This document shows positions 61,368 through 64,000 of a stretch of DNA of 64,000 nt, piece by piece; position 1 is the stretch's first letter; the number at the start of each line of letters is the position of its first letter. The notes beneath the pieces are model-generated. The model did no database searches, was not told the DNA's origin, and saw nothing but the letters and a program-made list of their open reading frames with translations. The stretch is from Thermomicrobiaceae bacterium (lineage in GTDB: Bacteria; Chloroflexota; Chloroflexia; Thermomicrobiales; Thermomicrobiaceae): the NCBI GenBank assembly GCA_014874455.1, contig JADBJL010000090.1, positions 62,001-126,000 on the forward strand, read 5' to 3'. The translations under genes were made by a program, and so were the position numbers.

Positions 61368-62758
61368 GCGCGACCGCGGACATCACGATCGTCGGGTTGG
61401 GCCCGGGACGAGCCGACCTTCTCACGTCGGAGGCCCGTGAGGCCTTGCGAGCAGGTCGAGTCTTCCTGCGGACGCGCCGGCATCCGACTGTGGACGAGCT
61501 GCCTGAAGCCAGCGCTTGGCCCTCCTTCGACGAGTTCTACGAGCGAGCGAACCGTTTCGAGGAGGTCTACCAGGGGATCGTCGAGTCGCTGCTCAGCGAG
61601 GCAGCGCGCGGGCCGCTGGTCTATGCCGTGCCCGGACACCCGCTGGTCGGCGAGACGCCGACACGCCTCATCCTGCAGCAGGCTCCCGAACGGGGTCTGA
61701 GCGTGCGAATCGTGCCCGGGTTGAGCTTCGTCGATGTGGCGTTGCCGCTACTCGGGGTCGACGCGCTGAGCGAGAACCTGCAGGTGGTGGACGCGCTGGA
61801 ACTCGTCGCCTGCGTCGAGCGCGAGCCGTTCTCCGGCGGGAGCTGGCCGCTCTCGCCGCTCCGGCCAGCGCTGGTCGGCCAGATCTATAGCCGGCTGATC
61901 GCTGGCGAGGTCAAGCTGGCGCTGTTCCGGCTCTACTCCGAGGACTGGCCAGTGACGCTGATCCAGGCAGCCGGAACCGCCGAGGCGGCCGCCAGGCAGA
62001 TCTCACTCTACGAGCTCGACCACCAGGAAGTCGACCATGTGACTGCCCTGTACCTGCCCGCGGTGCCGGTCGAGCGGGCCCAGACCGTCGACGCCCTGCA
62101 GCAGATCGTGGCACGCCTGCGGGCGCCCGGTGGGTGCCCCTGGGATCGAGAGCAGACCCACCGTACGCTCCTTCGCCACCTCATCGAGGAGGCCTACGAG
62201 GTCGCCGACGCCATCGAGTCTGGCGACCCCGAGGCGCTGCGCGACGAGCTGGGCGACTACCTGCTCCAGGCGCTGATGCACGCCCAGATCGCCGAGGAAG
62301 CGGGCAACTTCACCCTGGAAGAGGTCGCGGGCCACGAGATCCGCAAGCTGGTGCGGCGACATCCCCACGTCTTCGGCGATACCTTGGCGGAGACGGCCGG
62401 AGCCGTCCTGGCGAACTGGGAGCGGATCAAGCAGGCGGAGCGAGCCGAGCGCGGGGAAGCCGAAGAGCACCCGCTGGGACGCATACCTGCGGCGATGCCG
62501 GCGCTGGCCAGGGCCCAGACGCTGATCCGGCGAGCGCGCCGGCACGGTCTCGAAGCGATCCCCTCAGACACACTGGCCTACTGGCGATCCGTGCTCCCCG
62601 ACGGTAACGTGACCGAGGAGAGGCTCGCGGTCGCGCTGGCGGCGCTCTGCGCGCTGGCCCAGGAGGCGGGCCTCGACGCCGAGCAGGCCCTGCGACGGTG
62701 GACGCTCGCAAGCGAGGCCCGCCTGCGCGGAGACCTGCCGCCTGCGAGCGACCGCTGA
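61364..62758 (+). CDS. mazG: Tetrapyrrole methylase-like + MazG nucleotide pyrophosphohydrolase fusion
   Basis: N-terminal [23 protein letters not shown]-terminal [64 protein letters not shown] start overlapping the lepA stop. Confidence 0.93.
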
Positions 62759-62809
62759 CCTGTGCAACACTCGTGGGGAATAAACTGGGTTCGAGGAGAG
62801 GGTGACAGC

Positions 62810-64000
62810 ATGGCGGAATCCCCAACGACGGTGCGAAGGCCCGGTGCCCGCGCCCACACCACCTGCGGAGAGCTCCGGCTCGGCGATGTCGGCCGCCTCG
62901 TAACACTCAAGGGCTGGGTGAACCGGCGGCGTGACCACGGCGGCTTGATCTTCCTCGACATGCGTGACCGCTACGGCATCACCCAGGTCATCGCCAACCC
63001 AGAGCACTCGCCAGAAGCGCACGCCGTCGCTGAGCGTGTCCGCGGCGAGTATGTGCTGGCGGTGACCGGGCGAGTGGTCGCTCGCCCCGAAGGAACTGTT
63101 AACCCTGCTTTGCCCACCGGCGAGATCGAGGTACTGGCCGAGCGGATCGAGATCCTTAACCCCTCCAAGCCGCTGCCCTTCCCGATCCACGAGGAGACGG
63201 AGGTCGACGAGTCGCTGCGGCTCGAGTTCCGCTACCTCGACCTGCGGCGCGAGCGCATGCAGCGCAACCTGATGCTGCGCCACCAGGTGACGCGCTTCAT
63301 CCGCCAGTACCTCGACGAGCGCGACTTCGTCGAGGTCGAGACGCCGATGCTGATCAAGAGCACGCCGGAAGGCGCGCGTGACTACGTCGTGCCCAGCCGG
63401 CTCTTCCCTGGGCACTTCTACGCGCTGCCCCAGTCACCGCAGCAGCTCAAGCAGCTCCTGATGGTCGCCGGCTTCGACCGCTACTACCAGATCGCGCGCT
63501 GCATGCGTGACGAGGACCTGCGTGCCGATCGCCAACCGGAGTTCACCCAGCTCGACCTCGAGATGTCGTTCGTCGATGTCGAGGACATCCTGGTTCTGAT
63601 CGAGGGACTCTACACCGAGCTCTTCGAGCGGTTCTCGAGCAAGCCGATCCTCCAGAAGCCATTCCCGCGGCTGACCTTCGCCGAGTCGATGTTCCGCTAC
63701 GGCAGCGACAAGCCGGACCTGCGGTTCGGCATGGAGATCGGTGACGTGACTGACCTCGTCGCCGGCAGCCAGTTCGCCGTCTTCGCCCGCGCCGTCGAGG
63801 ACGGCGGTGTCGTCCGCGGCCTGGTAGCGCCGGGCATGGCCAGCGCGCCGCGCCGCCAGACCGATGAGCTTACCGAACTCGCGCGCAGCTTCGGCGCCCG
63901 GGGGCTGGTCTGGCTGGCGCTGCAGCAGGATGAGGGTGAGCTGACCGCCCGGTCTCCAGTTGCGAAGTTCCTGAGTAGCGAGGAGATCAGCGGCATCGCC
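62810..64000 (+). CDS. aspS: Aspartyl-tRNA synthetase, 3' truncated by window edge
   Basis: Direct translation from ATG at 62810: [109 protein letters not shown]. Absent from the ORF track because there is no stop in the window. Confidence 0.95.
   Translation, partial: MAESPTTVRRPGARAHTTCGELRLGDVGRLVTLKGWVNRRRDHGGLIFLDMRDRYGITQVIANPEHSPEAHAVAERVRGEYVLAVTGRVVARPEGTVNPALPTGEIEVLAERIEILNPSKPLPFPIHEETEVDESLRLEFRYLDLRRERMQRNLMLRHQVTRFIRQYLDERDFVEVETPMLIKSTPEGARDYVVPSRLFPGHFYALPQSPQQLKQLLMVAGFDRYYQIARCMRDEDLRADRQPEFTQLDLEMSFVDVEDILVLIEGLYTELFERFSSKPILQKPFPRLTFAESMFRYGSDKPDLRFGMEIGDVTDLVAGSQFAVFARAVEDGGVVRGLVAPGMASAPRRQTDELTELARSFGARGLVWLALQQDEGELTARSPVAKFLSSEEISGIA

Overview
The window is a gene-dense, GC-rich bacterial chromosome segment. 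Gene content and protein style suggest a thermophilic Chloroflexota/Thermomicrobia-like genome (inference; no taxonomic search was possible). I support about 57 protein genes, two of them truncated by the window edges (fabF, aspS). I found no rRNA, no convincing tRNA, no CRISPR array and no intact transposon. Most of the window is housekeeping: rpoD, ruvC, tgt, infC-rpmI-rplT, hup, plsX, gyrB, ftsW/pbp, holA, rpsT, murJ, lepA, mazG, aspS. It also has a methylmalonyl-CoA/B12 accessory operon and a surface-polysaccharide cluster (about 45.5-54.1 kb). The most interesting items are: (1) a CobA/BtuR-family protein in the B12 operon with apparently destroyed P-loop and Walker B motifs; (2) an HU protein fused to an approximately 180-aa uncharacterised C-terminal region; (3) a tandem pair of large DUF2298 ('YYY') membrane proteins, one fused to a GT-C-like half (1494 aa); (4) a highly structured intergenic element at 25011-25144 whose two long stems are mutually exclusive; (5) a Ras/Rab-like small GTPase; (6) infC with an ATC start codon and a structured leader, and rpsT with a TTG start. 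Family calls come from reading motifs in the supplied translations; no database search was run.
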